Positions 37,586 through 46,540 of a stretch of DNA of 64,000 nucleotides are shown in pieces. Each line of letters starts with the position of its first letter. Position 1 is the first letter of the stretch. Source of the stretch: WRGT01 sp964450405 (lineage in GTDB: Bacteria > Spirochaetota > UBA4802 > UBA5550). The stretch covers positions 1 to 64,000 of the forward strand of contig CAYVCQ010000023.1 of the NCBI GenBank assembly GCA_964450405.1. The letters run 5' to 3'. The translations under genes were made by a program, and so were the position numbers. The notes beneath the pieces are model-generated. The model ran no database searches. It saw only the letters and a program-made list of their open reading frames with translations, and had not been told where the DNA came from.

Positions 37586-38368
37586 TCATTTTATAAGTAC
37601 AGGTTCAATATCTTCTGTAAATGTAACGGCCGCTCCAACTGTACATAGATTAAGGCCTAAAAATCCAACAACCGGTATAAATGAAATCATGAAAAAAGCA
37701 AGTCCGCTGCCGAATACTGACCACTTGAATTTCCATGTTATCCGCAATTTTTCCTTGAAGCTGTATTTTCTTCTTTCAAGGGGGAAATCGTAAAACTGGA
37801 AACCGTAAAAAAACAAAGCAGAAAGAAAGTTTAAAAATGCATAAAGAAAACTCCCCCCTGGAATAATATTCAGTAAAAGAAGAATAAAGTTTATCAGAAT
37901 AATTAGAAAGAGCAGACGTATCGAGTTAAACAGTGATCGGAATATATCTGACAAGATTTCTTTTAGTGAAAAAGATTCTGACCGGTCTTCAATGCCGAGA
38001 ATTTTTTCAGTTTTTGAAGAAAGCAGATCAAGGAATGGAGCAGTGATTATCCCTCCGGCAATTGAATATATAAGAATGGTAAAGATGGAAATTAAAATAA
38101 ACAGTACCGGGGAGACGAGAACCCTTAGAAACTGCATATACCACTGATCACCGGAAAGAAATGACTGGGCAAATGGAATCAGCGAGGTATAGGAAAAATA
38201 CATGATGGAGCTGAGAATAACTATGTTAAGAATAAATGGAATTACAAAATATATAAGAAGTCCTTTACTGCTTATTGTAAATGAGAGAGATTTAAAAGTA
38301 TTAAAAAAACCTGTAAAGAGAGAGCTTTTTATTTTTACTTTTTGGAATAGAGGCTGTCGGGAAGTCAT
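37586..38368 (-). CDS. EI24/CysZ-like membrane protein
   Basis: This 260-aa integral membrane protein has about four long hydrophobic helices. The family pattern is seen in SFTISSKGLLIYFVIPFILN near the start and the DFPLERRKYSFKEKLR motif at ~195-210, as in EI24/CysZ proteins. CysZ imports sulfate in some bacteria; many EI24 homologs have unknown substrates. The gene follows sua5 by 13 nt and is likely cotranscribed. Confidence 0.75.
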   Translation of the reverse strand: MTSRQPLFQKVKIKSSLFTGFFNTFKSLSFTISSKGLLIYFVIPFILNIVILSSIMYFSYTSLIPFAQSFLSGDQWYMQFLRVLVSPVLFILISIFTILIYSIAGGIITAPFLDLLSSKTEKILGIEDRSESFSLKEILSDIFRSLFNSIRLLFLIILINFILLLLNIIPGGSFLYAFLNFLSALFFYGFQFYDFPLERRKYSFKEKLRITWKFKWSVFGSGLAFFMISFIPVVGFLGLNLCTVGAAVTFTEDIEPVLIK

Positions 38369-38381
38369 AAAGTTCTCCGTT

Positions 38382-39341
38382 TTAAATATATTTCATCGAG
38401 GCTTTTTTCAGCCTGTCCATTATCGCAACACCAAGTCCTGAGCCTTCAACTCTCTCTGCATATATTTTATCTATGTCCAGAGTGTCGAGCCAGTGGAGAT
38501 GGGCAAAGAGATTTGCTGCTGCTTCTCTTAGATCTCCCTTTGTGGAGAGAATTTTTGATCTGTTATCGGGAAAAGTGAAGCCGGGAGTTTTAAAAAAAAG
38601 GTAACCGCACCGTTCATCGATATGAGTAATTCTATCTGTTAAAATTACCTGTTTGTCCGGCGAGTAATGGTACGGCATCTGGCCGGGCGCTTCTGGTTTA
38701 TCCTGAGCATGATCGGTAAGAAGAGCTTCTTCCAGAAAAATTTCGATATCCTCAGTGGCTGTCCCTCCCGGACGGAGCATATATATTCGGTTATTCATTA
38801 TCTTTACAATGGTAGATTCAATCCCGATAGCGCATGGGCCTCCGTCGAGAATTATATCAACAGATTCTCCAAGCTGATTGTAAACATGTTCAGCAGTGGT
38901 TGGGCTGAGACATCCGAACCTGTTTGCACTTGGTGCGGCAATCGGTGTACCTGCCGCCTTTATAAGCGATATCGCCGCGGGATGAACCGGCATACGAAGC
39001 GCAACAGTGGGGAAGCCTGAAGTAACAATATCCGGAACGATATCTCTTTTCTCTAAAACAATGGTAAGGGGTCCCGGCCAGAATCTCTCCATGAGCTTCA
39101 ATCCTTTCAGGGGAATATTCTGAGCAACTCTCTCGACATCAGAAAGTTCTGCAATATGAACGATGAGCGGATCAAAAAAAGGTCTTTTCTTTGCCTCAAA
39201 TATGGATGCAGCAGCAATCGGGTTCAGTGCATCAGCTCCAAGTCCGTAAACAGTTTCGGTAGGAAAAGCAACAAGACCGCCGCGTTTTATAATCCCGGCG
39301 GAAACTTTAATATTTTCATCTGTAGGTTTAACTATTTTCAT
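38382..39341 (-). CDS. tsaC/sua5: Threonylcarbamoyl-AMP synthase, Sua5 type
   Basis: This 319-aa enzyme makes L-threonylcarbamoyladenylate from threonine, bicarbonate and ATP for the t6A37 tRNA modification. The YrdC domain (~1-200) has GGLVAFPTETVYGLGADA and PSANRFGCLSPTTAEHV; the C-terminal ~200-319 segment is the Sua5 domain, which distinguishes it from short TsaC. It heads the leftward run sua5-EI24-tmk-sppA. Confidence 0.95.
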   Translation of the reverse strand: MKIVKPTDENIKVSAGIIKRGGLVAFPTETVYGLGADALNPIAAASIFEAKKRPFFDPLIVHIAELSDVERVAQNIPLKGLKLMERFWPGPLTIVLEKRDIVPDIVTSGFPTVALRMPVHPAAISLIKAAGTPIAAPSANRFGCLSPTTAEHVYNQLGESVDIILDGGPCAIGIESTIVKIMNNRIYMLRPGGTATEDIEIFLEEALLTDHAQDKPEAPGQMPYHYSPDKQVILTDRITHIDERCGYLFFKTPGFTFPDNRSKILSTKGDLREAAANLFAHLHWLDTLDIDKIYAERVEGSGLGVAIMDRLKKASMKYI

Positions 39342-39482
39342 AAAGGATAAATGATATTATAGACAGGATTTTTTCAAGCAGGTTTTTAACAGGATACTTC
39401 TACATAGTGATAAAAAAAGTCTTGATTCGATTATCTATAGATATAATCTGTCGTAAAACTATAAGTTATGTGTTAACCAATT

Positions 39483-42125
39483 ATGAAGATAAAAAATAAA
39501 TCAATATTTCTTGCACCGGCAATCATTGTATTCCTCTTTTCATCTTTACCATTGGAAAGTGCATCATCCGCTGGAAGTGCATTTCTTTCAGGCGGGAGTG
39601 CGTTTTATATGGGGAGGGCCGGTACAGGCGTATCCGGTACTTACGGTGATCTTTCACCTATTAATCCGGCATCAATGGCAACTCTGGAAAGAACCGCTGT
39701 AAGTCTTAATTACGGTTCACTTGACAATGATTTTATATATCCGTATTCAGCCCTTGCTTTCCCGACGGCGTATGGAGTCCTGGGGCTTGGGGCCGGTTAT
39801 TTTTCAATAGAAGGCGAGCCCGGACAGAAGGGTTATCTTTTTGATTTTGGTTTTTCGAAAGAGGTGGCTTCAAAATTTTTCTTTGGAATATCTTTAAATG
39901 GAATGTATTCAGATTTTGCTGAGACAAATTTTTATGCAGGAATAAAACCGGGTTTTATATACAGGTTCGATGGAAGTTCAAAAGTGAGCGGATTCGGTTT
40001 TTTTGATCCGGCTATTGGTATAACCGCAGATATTGGTTACGCCTCGGGAGCTGATTCCAATCTCAATTCAGTTACTGCCGGTTACAGCTTTGATTTTTAT
40101 AGAGAGAGAGTTTACAGCATAGGTCTGTATAATGATTTTTCTGTGATTGACGGATACAGTAAATTTCCTGTTAAGTTCGGTCTGGAAGCTGAAATACTTA
40201 AATCTATATATTTACGGTGCGGTGCGGTTGTACCTGCGAGCTATGAGTTTATGACATACACTGGAGGTGCGGGATATAAATTCTCTGGAGATACATTCAG
40301 CGCATCAATTAATTACGCCATTGCATATTCGAAGGATCAGGGTGTAAATCATTTTGCGGGTATAACAATTCAGTATGGTGCGCTTGATCGCGAACCGCCT
40401 GCGATATCAATAACTCCCGATTATACTTATATCTCTCCGAACTACGACGGAATACAGGATTATCTGATCTTTGATATTAATGTACGCGATCAGAGCCGGA
40501 TCAGAGGATGGAAACTTCAGATATCCGATGAAAAAGATATGATCGTAAAAGAATTTAAAATGAGTGATAGAGAAGTGGATGACAGTCTGACGACCGCAGC
40601 ATTCTTTAAAAGACTTGTCAGTACAAAGGAATCAATGAGCGTTCCTGAAAAAATATTATGGGATGGAACTGATAATATAGGTGGAAAACTGGCTGATGGA
40701 AAATACAAATATTATTTTTATGCCTGGGATGCAAGGGATAATATAGCTCCGGTTAAATCCGGAGTAATTGCCATTGACAATACATCTCCGGTTGTTGAGA
40801 TAAAAACTGATTCAATGATCTTCTCTCCCAATGGAGACAAAAACAAAGATACATTGATAATACACCAGAAGATTAAAACATCTCCGGAAGACATATGGAA
40901 AGGCGAAATAAAAAATTCATCCGGAGTTGCAGTCGCTTCTTTTGAATGGAATGGTGCCCAGGTTCCGGAAAAAATTATCTGGAAGGGAACTGATGAAGCT
41001 GGAACAGTTCTTCCTGATGGTCTCTATTTCTATTCAATATCGACAATCGATAAAGCAGGAAACAGGGCCTCCGCAGATCTTAGCGAAATTATACTAACCA
41101 CGAAAATGGAAAATGCAGATATAAAATTTGAAAATCGGTACTTTTCATATAAAAAAGATATTAAACCATCTCTGAGGTTTTTCCCGGATCTCTCTTCGAT
41201 AAAGGGTGTTGAAAGATGGGAGGTCAACATTACTGATAGTGAAGATAAAAAAATAGTGAGATCGCTGAGCGGCACCGGTGCAATGCCGGCATTTGTTGAA
41301 TGGGATTGTCTCGACTTTGAGGGGAAAACACTTGATGATGGATTGTATAATGTACGTTTCGCTGCATGGTATGCCAGCGGTAACAATCCGGTTTCTTTTG
41401 CAAAGAAACTTATTTTTGACAGCACAAAGCCGAAGATAAGCATCTCTCACGACCCGAATCTTTTTTCACCAGATGATGATGGAGAGAACGATTTTCTCAC
41501 TCTGATTATAAAAGGTAATGACGATTCAGGTTTTGACCGGTGGGAAATAGCTATATATAATGAAAGCGGTATATTATTTAAAAAATTTACAGGGAAGGGA
41601 GACGTTCCCTCTCTGCTGAAATGGGATGGAGTCGGGGATAATGGTGAACTTGTAGAGTCTGCATCAGATTATGATGTACAGTTCACTGCGGTTGATTCCG
41701 CGGGGAATGTCTCGGAAACTGCAACGGATAAAATTTCGGTGGATATACTTGTTATAGTTACCGAGAGAGGACTGAAAATGAGGGTGAGCAACATAGAGTT
41801 TGCCTTCGGAAGTGCAACTCTCCGTAAAAGAGGTACAGATATTCTTGACCGTGTATACCGGATTCTGGAAAAATACAGCAGTTATGATGTAGTTGTAGAG
41901 GGACATACAGATGATGTTGGTGACGAGGAGTATAATCTCAAACTATCCGAAAAGAGGGCACTCGCTGTAAAAAATTATCTTGCCGGGAAAGGGAGTGATG
42001 AAAAGAGACTCAAGTACGTAGGGATGGGGGAGAGTTCACCATTCTATCCGAATACCAATGAAGAGAATAGAAGAAGGAACCGTCGTGTTGAATTTCTTCT
42101 AATCAAAAATAAGGCGGCAGAATGA
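39483..42125 (+). CDS. Barrel protein with FlgD-like repeats and OmpA peptidoglycan-binding domain
   Basis: This 880-aa exported protein has a signal peptide (~1-28). A UPF0164/PorV-like barrel (~30-300) has the GRAGTGVSGTYGDLSPINPA opening typical of that family. Four Ig-like FlgD/gliding-type repeats follow (~303, ~435, ~545 and 654-760), most with an FSP(N/D)xDG start, a LWDG(T/V)D core and a DxAGN end. An OmpA-family C-terminal domain (~762-880, EGHTDDVGDEEYNLKLSEKR and RRNRRVEF) follows. It links outer membrane to peptidoglycan and may be a surface export or assembly factor. Its stop overlaps the next start by 4 bp. Confidence 0.85.
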   Translation: MKIKNKSIFLAPAIIVFLFSSLPLESASSAGSAFLSGGSAFYMGRAGTGVSGTYGDLSPINPASMATLERTAVSLNYGSLDNDFIYPYSALAFPTAYGVLGLGAGYFSIEGEPGQKGYLFDFGFSKEVASKFFFGISLNGMYSDFAETNFYAGIKPGFIYRFDGSSKVSGFGFFDPAIGITADIGYASGADSNLNSVTAGYSFDFYRERVYSIGLYNDFSVIDGYSKFPVKFGLEAEILKSIYLRCGAVVPASYEFMTYTGGAGYKFSGDTFSASINYAIAYSKDQGVNHFAGITIQYGALDREPPAISITPDYTYISPNYDGIQDYLIFDINVRDQSRIRGWKLQISDEKDMIVKEFKMSDREVDDSLTTAAFFKRLVSTKESMSVPEKILWDGTDNIGGKLADGKYKYYFYAWDARDNIAPVKSGVIAIDNTSPVVEIKTDSMIFSPNGDKNKDTLIIHQKIKTSPEDIWKGEIKNSSGVAVASFEWNGAQVPEKIIWKGTDEAGTVLPDGLYFYSISTIDKAGNRASADLSEIILTTKMENADIKFENRYFSYKKDIKPSLRFFPDLSSIKGVERWEVNITDSEDKKIVRSLSGTGAMPAFVEWDCLDFEGKTLDDGLYNVRFAAWYASGNNPVSFAKKLIFDSTKPKISISHDPNLFSPDDDGENDFLTLIIKGNDDSGFDRWEIAIYNESGILFKKFTGKGDVPSLLKWDGVGDNGELVESASDYDVQFTAVDSAGNVSETATDKISVDILVIVTERGLKMRVSNIEFAFGSATLRKRGTDILDRVYRILEKYSSYDVVVEGHTDDVGDEEYNLKLSEKRALAVKNYLAGKGSDEKRLKYVGMGESSPFYPNTNEENRRRNRRVEFLLIKNKAAE

Positions 42126-42916
42126 GGGCACTTTTTTTTACAGATATTGACGGCACACTTATCGATCATAATAATTACTGTTATGATCAGTCTCTCCGCG
42201 GAATTGATCTTCTTAAAAAGAGTTCCATACCGCTTATTTCCGTTTCAAGTAAAACCTTCGATGAAATGTCTCATCTTGTGAAGGAGCTGAATCTTATATA
42301 TCCATTTGCATTTGAAAACGGTTCAGGAATAGCATTTCCTCTGGAAAGCGGGGAAGGCTATAAGCTGGAATTAAAAGGTCCCGGAATTGAAAAGCTCCTC
42401 AGCTTCATCCCCGAACTGGAGAGAATTGCAGATCAGCCTTTTATGGGGATTACTTCTTTTTCAGATAAGGAAATCATGGAACTGACAGGGCTTGATATTA
42501 ATTCCGCTGCACTTGCAAAAAAGAGAATGACAACACTGCCGTTTCTTACTGAAACAGATAATCTTCTCTCAGATTCTGAAATTGTAAGGATCAATGAAGA
42601 GTTAAGAGAATATAGTCTGCAGGTTACAAAAGGGGGCCGGTTTAATCATCTTATACCTGTAGACGCTGGAAAGGGAGATGCTGTAAAAAAAATAATTGAG
42701 TTTTATAAGGACAAATTTAAGGATGATATTCTCACAGCAGCCGCGGGCGACAGTTTAAATGATATTCCGATGCTTGAATCTGTAGATTATTCGTATGTTA
42801 TCAGGAAGCCTGATGGAAGTTATATAAATTTTATGGCTGGAAAGATTATGAATAGTGCAGGTCCCTCGGGATTTACGGAAGCGGTAAATAATTTTTTAAA
42901 TATAATAGCAGGTTAA
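42122..42916 (+). CDS. HAD-IIB phosphatase, mannosyl-3-phosphoglycerate phosphatase-like
   Basis: This 264-aa HAD-superfamily phosphatase has DIDGTLID as the nucleophile motif (D9 and D11), SVSSKTFDEM as motif II, K209-type lysine in the cap region, and GDSLNDIPMLE as motif IV. The arrangement matches the mannosyl-3-phosphoglycerate phosphatase/YedP group, which makes mannosylglycerate, a compatible solute. No mannosyl-3-phosphoglycerate synthase is in the window, so the substrate is uncertain. It is translationally coupled to the OmpA giant by ATGA. Confidence 0.78.
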   Translation: MRALFFTDIDGTLIDHNNYCYDQSLRGIDLLKKSSIPLISVSSKTFDEMSHLVKELNLIYPFAFENGSGIAFPLESGEGYKLELKGPGIEKLLSFIPELERIADQPFMGITSFSDKEIMELTGLDINSAALAKKRMTTLPFLTETDNLLSDSEIVRINEELREYSLQVTKGGRFNHLIPVDAGKGDAVKKIIEFYKDKFKDDILTAAAGDSLNDIPMLESVDYSYVIRKPDGSYINFMAGKIMNSAGPSGFTEAVNNFLNIIAG

Positions 42917-42919
42917 TTT

Positions 42920-43363
42920 ATGAATGCATTAAAAGAATTGTTATATAGCCTTGGTTCATTTTGCGCAGGAATGATTAAAACAGCATTTGAATGGTTTATG
43001 GACCTCTCTCTGCTGAACAAAATTATTGTAATCAATGCAATACCGTCATTTTTTGCAATTACACTCCCCATAGCGAAGTATTATATATTTGAATCGTGGA
43101 GCGGAATTAACAACCCGATTGCAGTTTATTTAATTCTGATAGTTGCAATAATGTTCGGAACAATTTTTTTTCATGGACCTATGGTTCTTGCCGGAAGAAT
43201 TATTTCCAACCTCTGGTATCTTATCGCAGTGATTGTTATCTATGCTACGCATTCAATTTCACATGCGCCATATGTGCTGAGTATCGGATTTTTCTTTAAT
43301 CTCGTTGCACCGGTTATCTATATGGTTGTTGCGGCAATGGTTTATCTTGAGGGGGATAACTGA
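42920..43363 (+). CDS. Small polytopic membrane protein, unknown
   Basis: This 147-aa protein has about four transmembrane helices and a short cytosolic N-terminus. It begins 3 bp after the phosphatase gene, so it is the third member of the operon. No family is recognised. Confidence 0.6.
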   Translation: MNALKELLYSLGSFCAGMIKTAFEWFMDLSLLNKIIVINAIPSFFAITLPIAKYYIFESWSGINNPIAVYLILIVAIMFGTIFFHGPMVLAGRIISNLWYLIAVIVIYATHSISHAPYVLSIGFFFNLVAPVIYMVVAAMVYLEGDN

Positions 43364-43409
43364 GAACCTGGATTTTTCGATTTACATAAACGCTTTAATC
43401 CCTCGAAAA

Positions 43410-43525
43410 GCCCCCCAACCCCCCGGAGGGGGACTTTGAAGGCATTGTCGATAAAAATAATATTTTAAAAAAGAATTTTTTTTGAATTAAAACCTTTAAG
43501 CCCACCTCCGGGGGGTTGGGGGGGC
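43410..43525. repeat. C-rich palindromic element, copy 1
   Basis: GCCCCCCAACCCCCCGGAGG, continuing to 43437, pairs with the right arm 43494-43525 (CTCCGGGGGGTTGGGGGGGC at its end). The two arms differ by only a few bases. It lies in the 397-bp gap between the operon end and htpG, which also holds a three-hairpin element. Confidence 0.75.
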
Positions 43526-43654
43526 CGGAAGTTGGTGTTTATTGTAAGTTGTATCTATCTGCAGAAGATTTCTAATAAAATTTTCTTGATTTTTTACCAG
43601 TATTTTTTTTGTTATGAAATGCTAAAAAATTGTCGCAGCTATAAAACGGGGTCA

Positions 43655-43722
43655 AAGGGGTGAAGCCCCTTAAAAAAAGCCCCCCGCAGGGGCTACTCTT
43701 TTGCAAAACGAAGTTTTGCAAA
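43655..43722. repeat. Three-hairpin element, copy B, before htpG
   Basis: Stems are AAGGGG/CCCCTT (43655-43671), AGCCCC/GGGGCT around CCGCA (43678-43694), and a perfect 10-bp stem TTTGCAAAAC/GTTTTGCAAA with a GAA loop (43700-43722). The order and loops match copy A at 34096-34164 although stem bases differ, so pairing is conserved by covariation. It ends 38 bp before the htpG start, so it would lie in the htpG leader if transcription starts upstream of it. Confidence 0.6.
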
Positions 43723-43760
43723 TGTAAATCAATTCAATTATTAAATAAGGAGTTCAGTCA

Positions 43761-45632
43761 ATGAGTAAAAAACAGTTTCAGACAGAGGTTCACAGACTTT
43801 TACATTTAATTATTCATTCACTCTATTCCCATAAAGAAATATTTCTAAGGGAACTTATTTCAAATTCATCGGACGCGCTGGATAAACTTAAATTCCTCGC
43901 ACTTACAGATGACAAATATAAGGGTATAAATTTTGAGCCTAGAGTTGATATCTACTTCGATCATAAAGAAAAGACTTTAACAATTTCAGACACCGGTATA
44001 GGTATGAGCGAGCAGGAACTTGATGAAAATCTTGGAACTATTGCCCGATCAGGAACCCGGAATTTTGTTCACAGCATGACCGGTGATGAGAAAAAAGATT
44101 CAAACCTTATCGGTCAGTTTGGAGTAGGTTTTTATTCCGGATTTATGGTTGCGGATAAAGTTGAATGTGTATCACGAAAAGCCGGTGAGGATGCAGCTTT
44201 TAAATGGACCAGTGACGGCAAAGAGGAGTACAGTATAGAACCTGCCGAGAGGGATTCTCAGGGAACAACCGTAAAGCTTCACCTCAATGCTGAAGGGGAT
44301 GAGTATGCCGACAGATGGGCCATCCAGCAGATAATCAGAAAATATTCCAACCACGTACCGTTCCCGATATTTCTTCATTATGAAGAGACAAAGTCAGAAG
44401 GGGAGGGTGACGCAAAGAAAGATGTAACAGAGAGTAAAGTGGAACAGATAAATTCCGCCGCTGCTATCTGGAAGCGTTCCAAGAATGAACTGAAAGAAGA
44501 AGATTACCACGAGTTTTACAAACAGATCTGTTATGATATGGAGGATCCGCTTCTCTACATGCATACCCAGGCTGAAGGGACTCTCGATTATTCAACACTG
44601 TTCTATATCCCGGCTAAAGCTCCAATGGATCTATTCAGGGCTGATTACAAGGGTGGAGTAAAACTCTATGTAAAACGTGTATTTATAACCGACGATGAAA
44701 AAGATCTTATGCCGACATACCTTAGATTTGTGCGTGGAGTTATAGATTCAGAAGACCTTCCGCTTAATGTAAGCCGCGAGATTCTTCAGCAGAATAAAGT
44801 TATGGCAAAAATCAGATCTTCATCTGTGAAAAAAATTCTCTCTGAACTTGAGGTGTTGAAAACCGGAAGCAGGGAAAAATACAATTTGTTCTGGAAAGAG
44901 TTCGGAATTCCGATGAAAGAGGGCTTGTACCAGGATTATGAAAATAAAGAGAAGATTACTGAACTGGTAATGTATAAATCCACAAAAGGGGATGAGTACA
45001 CCACTCTTTCAGAATATGTTGAGAGAATGCCTGCAGATCAGAATTCTATTTTCTACATAACTGGAGGAAAGGATGGAGTTCTCCGCAACTCTCCGCTTCT
45101 TGAAATGTACAGAAATAGAAACATCGAGGTTCTTATCCTCTCTGATGAAATTGATGAGATAGTAATAACTACAATACCTAAATATAAAGATTTCGAACTT
45201 AAATCTGTAAACAGAAGTGATGCTGCCGATGACCTAAAGAGCGACGATGACAAAGAGAGAGAGAAAAAGCTTGAACCTCTCGTGAAAAAGATCAAAGAAA
45301 AACTCGGCGAGCATGTAAAAGATGTAATCGCAAGTACACGACTTAGTGATTCCCCATCATGTATAGTTGCCGATGAGAATGACCCGACCGTTCAGATGCA
45401 GCATATACTGAAGGCAATGGGACAGGACTCTCTCCCCGAATTCAAACCGGTTCTGGAGATAAATCCTGATCATGAAATAATTAAAAAGCTCGAGAATACA
45501 GATGACGAGGCTCTTATCGAGGATATAAGTTTTCTGCTGCTTGAGCAGGCAATGCTAGTTGAAGGGATGGAGCTTAAAAGCCCCAATGCATTTGTAGCAA
45601 GAATGAATAAAATAATGAATAAGGCGCTTTAG
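43761..45632 (+). CDS. htpG: Molecular chaperone HtpG (bacterial Hsp90)
   Basis: This 623-aa ATP-dependent chaperone assists folding of client proteins under heat and other stress. The N-terminal GHKL domain has LISNSSDALDKLK, DTGIGMS and GQFGVGFYSGF; the middle domain has LPLNVSREILQQN; the C-terminal dimerisation domain is complete. An AAGGAG ribosome site precedes the ATG. It is monocistronic, with palindromic elements on both sides. No heat-shock operator (CIRCE) was seen. Confidence 0.98.
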   Translation: MSKKQFQTEVHRLLHLIIHSLYSHKEIFLRELISNSSDALDKLKFLALTDDKYKGINFEPRVDIYFDHKEKTLTISDTGIGMSEQELDENLGTIARSGTRNFVHSMTGDEKKDSNLIGQFGVGFYSGFMVADKVECVSRKAGEDAAFKWTSDGKEEYSIEPAERDSQGTTVKLHLNAEGDEYADRWAIQQIIRKYSNHVPFPIFLHYEETKSEGEGDAKKDVTESKVEQINSAAAIWKRSKNELKEEDYHEFYKQICYDMEDPLLYMHTQAEGTLDYSTLFYIPAKAPMDLFRADYKGGVKLYVKRVFITDDEKDLMPTYLRFVRGVIDSEDLPLNVSREILQQNKVMAKIRSSSVKKILSELEVLKTGSREKYNLFWKEFGIPMKEGLYQDYENKEKITELVMYKSTKGDEYTTLSEYVERMPADQNSIFYITGGKDGVLRNSPLLEMYRNRNIEVLILSDEIDEIVITTIPKYKDFELKSVNRSDAADDLKSDDDKEREKKLEPLVKKIKEKLGEHVKDVIASTRLSDSPSCIVADENDPTVQMQHILKAMGQDSLPEFKPVLEINPDHEIIKKLENTDDEALIEDISFLLLEQAMLVEGMELKSPNAFVARMNKIMNKAL

Positions 45633-45658
45633 AAACTGTATTAAATCTAAACCAGCAC

Positions 45659-45769
45659 GGCCCCCGCACCCCCGGAGGGGGCAAAGCACTATTGATAAAA
45701 ACTGATGATTTCAATGTATAAAATGAAGAATTCAATATTCAAGTCCCCTTCCGGGGGATTTAGGGGGCT
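45659..45769. repeat. C-rich palindromic element, copy 2
   Basis: The left arm (GGCCCCCGCACCCCCGGAGG from 45659) and the right arm (45741-45769, ending CCGGGGGATTTAGGGGGCT) form an imperfect inverted repeat of the same family as copy 1. It fills much of the 304-bp gap between htpG and smpB. Confidence 0.7.
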
Positions 45770-45936
45770 GCACAAAAAGATGTGGGTAATGGGTAGTCGG
45801 GGCGTGGGGGCTAAAGCTTAATTATTAATAATAAGCGTTTGACAACTGTAACTAAAAGGTGTTAAATACTCATATAATATTGAATTCTGCAAAAGAGAAT
45901 ATTGAGTGATGGTTCGATTTTTCCCGGAGAAGAGTA

Positions 45937-46395
45937 ATGTCTGATAATATAATTGAAATTCTAAGAAATAAAAAAGCCCGCTTTGAATACGAGATTCTTG
46001 ATACCTATGAAGCCGGAATTGTGCTGAAGGGTACTGAGGTTAAATCGATCCGGGATAAAAAAGTCAACATACAGGAATCCTACGCCAGGATATATAACGG
46101 TGAAGTATATCTTGTCGGCATGAATATTTCATTGTATGAAAAAGGGAGCCATTTCAATCATGAGCCTCTCCGCGAGAGAAAACTTCTTCTTCATAAATAT
46201 GAGATAAAAAAACTTATTGGTAAACTGAACGAAAGAGGATACACTCTGGTGCCTTTACGAATGTATATTAAAAATGCAAAAGTTAAACTTGAACTGGGAC
46301 TTGCGAAGGGAAAAGATACTCACGATAAACGCCGGTCTATTCAGGAAAGAGATTTGAAGCGCGATATGCAGAGAGAGATTAAAAAGTACGTGTAA
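45937..46395 (+). CDS. smpB: SsrA-binding protein SmpB
   Basis: This 152-aa RNA-binding protein works with tmRNA to rescue stalled ribosomes. The N-terminal beta-barrel motifs GTEVKSIRDKKVNIQESYAR and the GKDTHDKR...ERDLKRDMQREIKKY C-terminal helix are diagnostic. A GGAGA ribosome site lies close to the ATG. No tmRNA gene is evident in the flanking gaps. Confidence 0.97.
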   Translation: MSDNIIEILRNKKARFEYEILDTYEAGIVLKGTEVKSIRDKKVNIQESYARIYNGEVYLVGMNISLYEKGSHFNHEPLRERKLLLHKYEIKKLIGKLNERGYTLVPLRMYIKNAKVKLELGLAKGKDTHDKRRSIQERDLKRDMQREIKKYV

Positions 46396-46411
46396 AAGTT
46401 TCAGCAACGAA

Positions 46412-46530
46412 TCAAAATCCCCCGGCCTGCGGCCACCCCCTTTGTTAAAGATGGTTTTGACTTTAAGTTAAAGAATAGAATGATTCATTTTTAAAACCCC
46501 CTTTAGTAAAGGGGGGCAGGGGGGATTTGA
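46412..46530. repeat. C-rich palindromic element, copy 3
   Basis: The left arm (TCAAAATCCCCCGGCCTGCG from 46412) and the right arm (ending GGGGGGCAGGGGGGATTTGA at 46530) form an imperfect inverted repeat of about 119 bp. It lies between the convergent smpB and HDOD genes and could also act as a terminator region. Confidence 0.7.
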
Positions 46531-46540
46531 CCGATAAGGG

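Noticed and set aside
45633..46540. tmRNA (ssrA) gene next to smpB
   Set aside because: Neither flanking gap has tRNA-like ends or a tag ORF; both hold palindromic elements.
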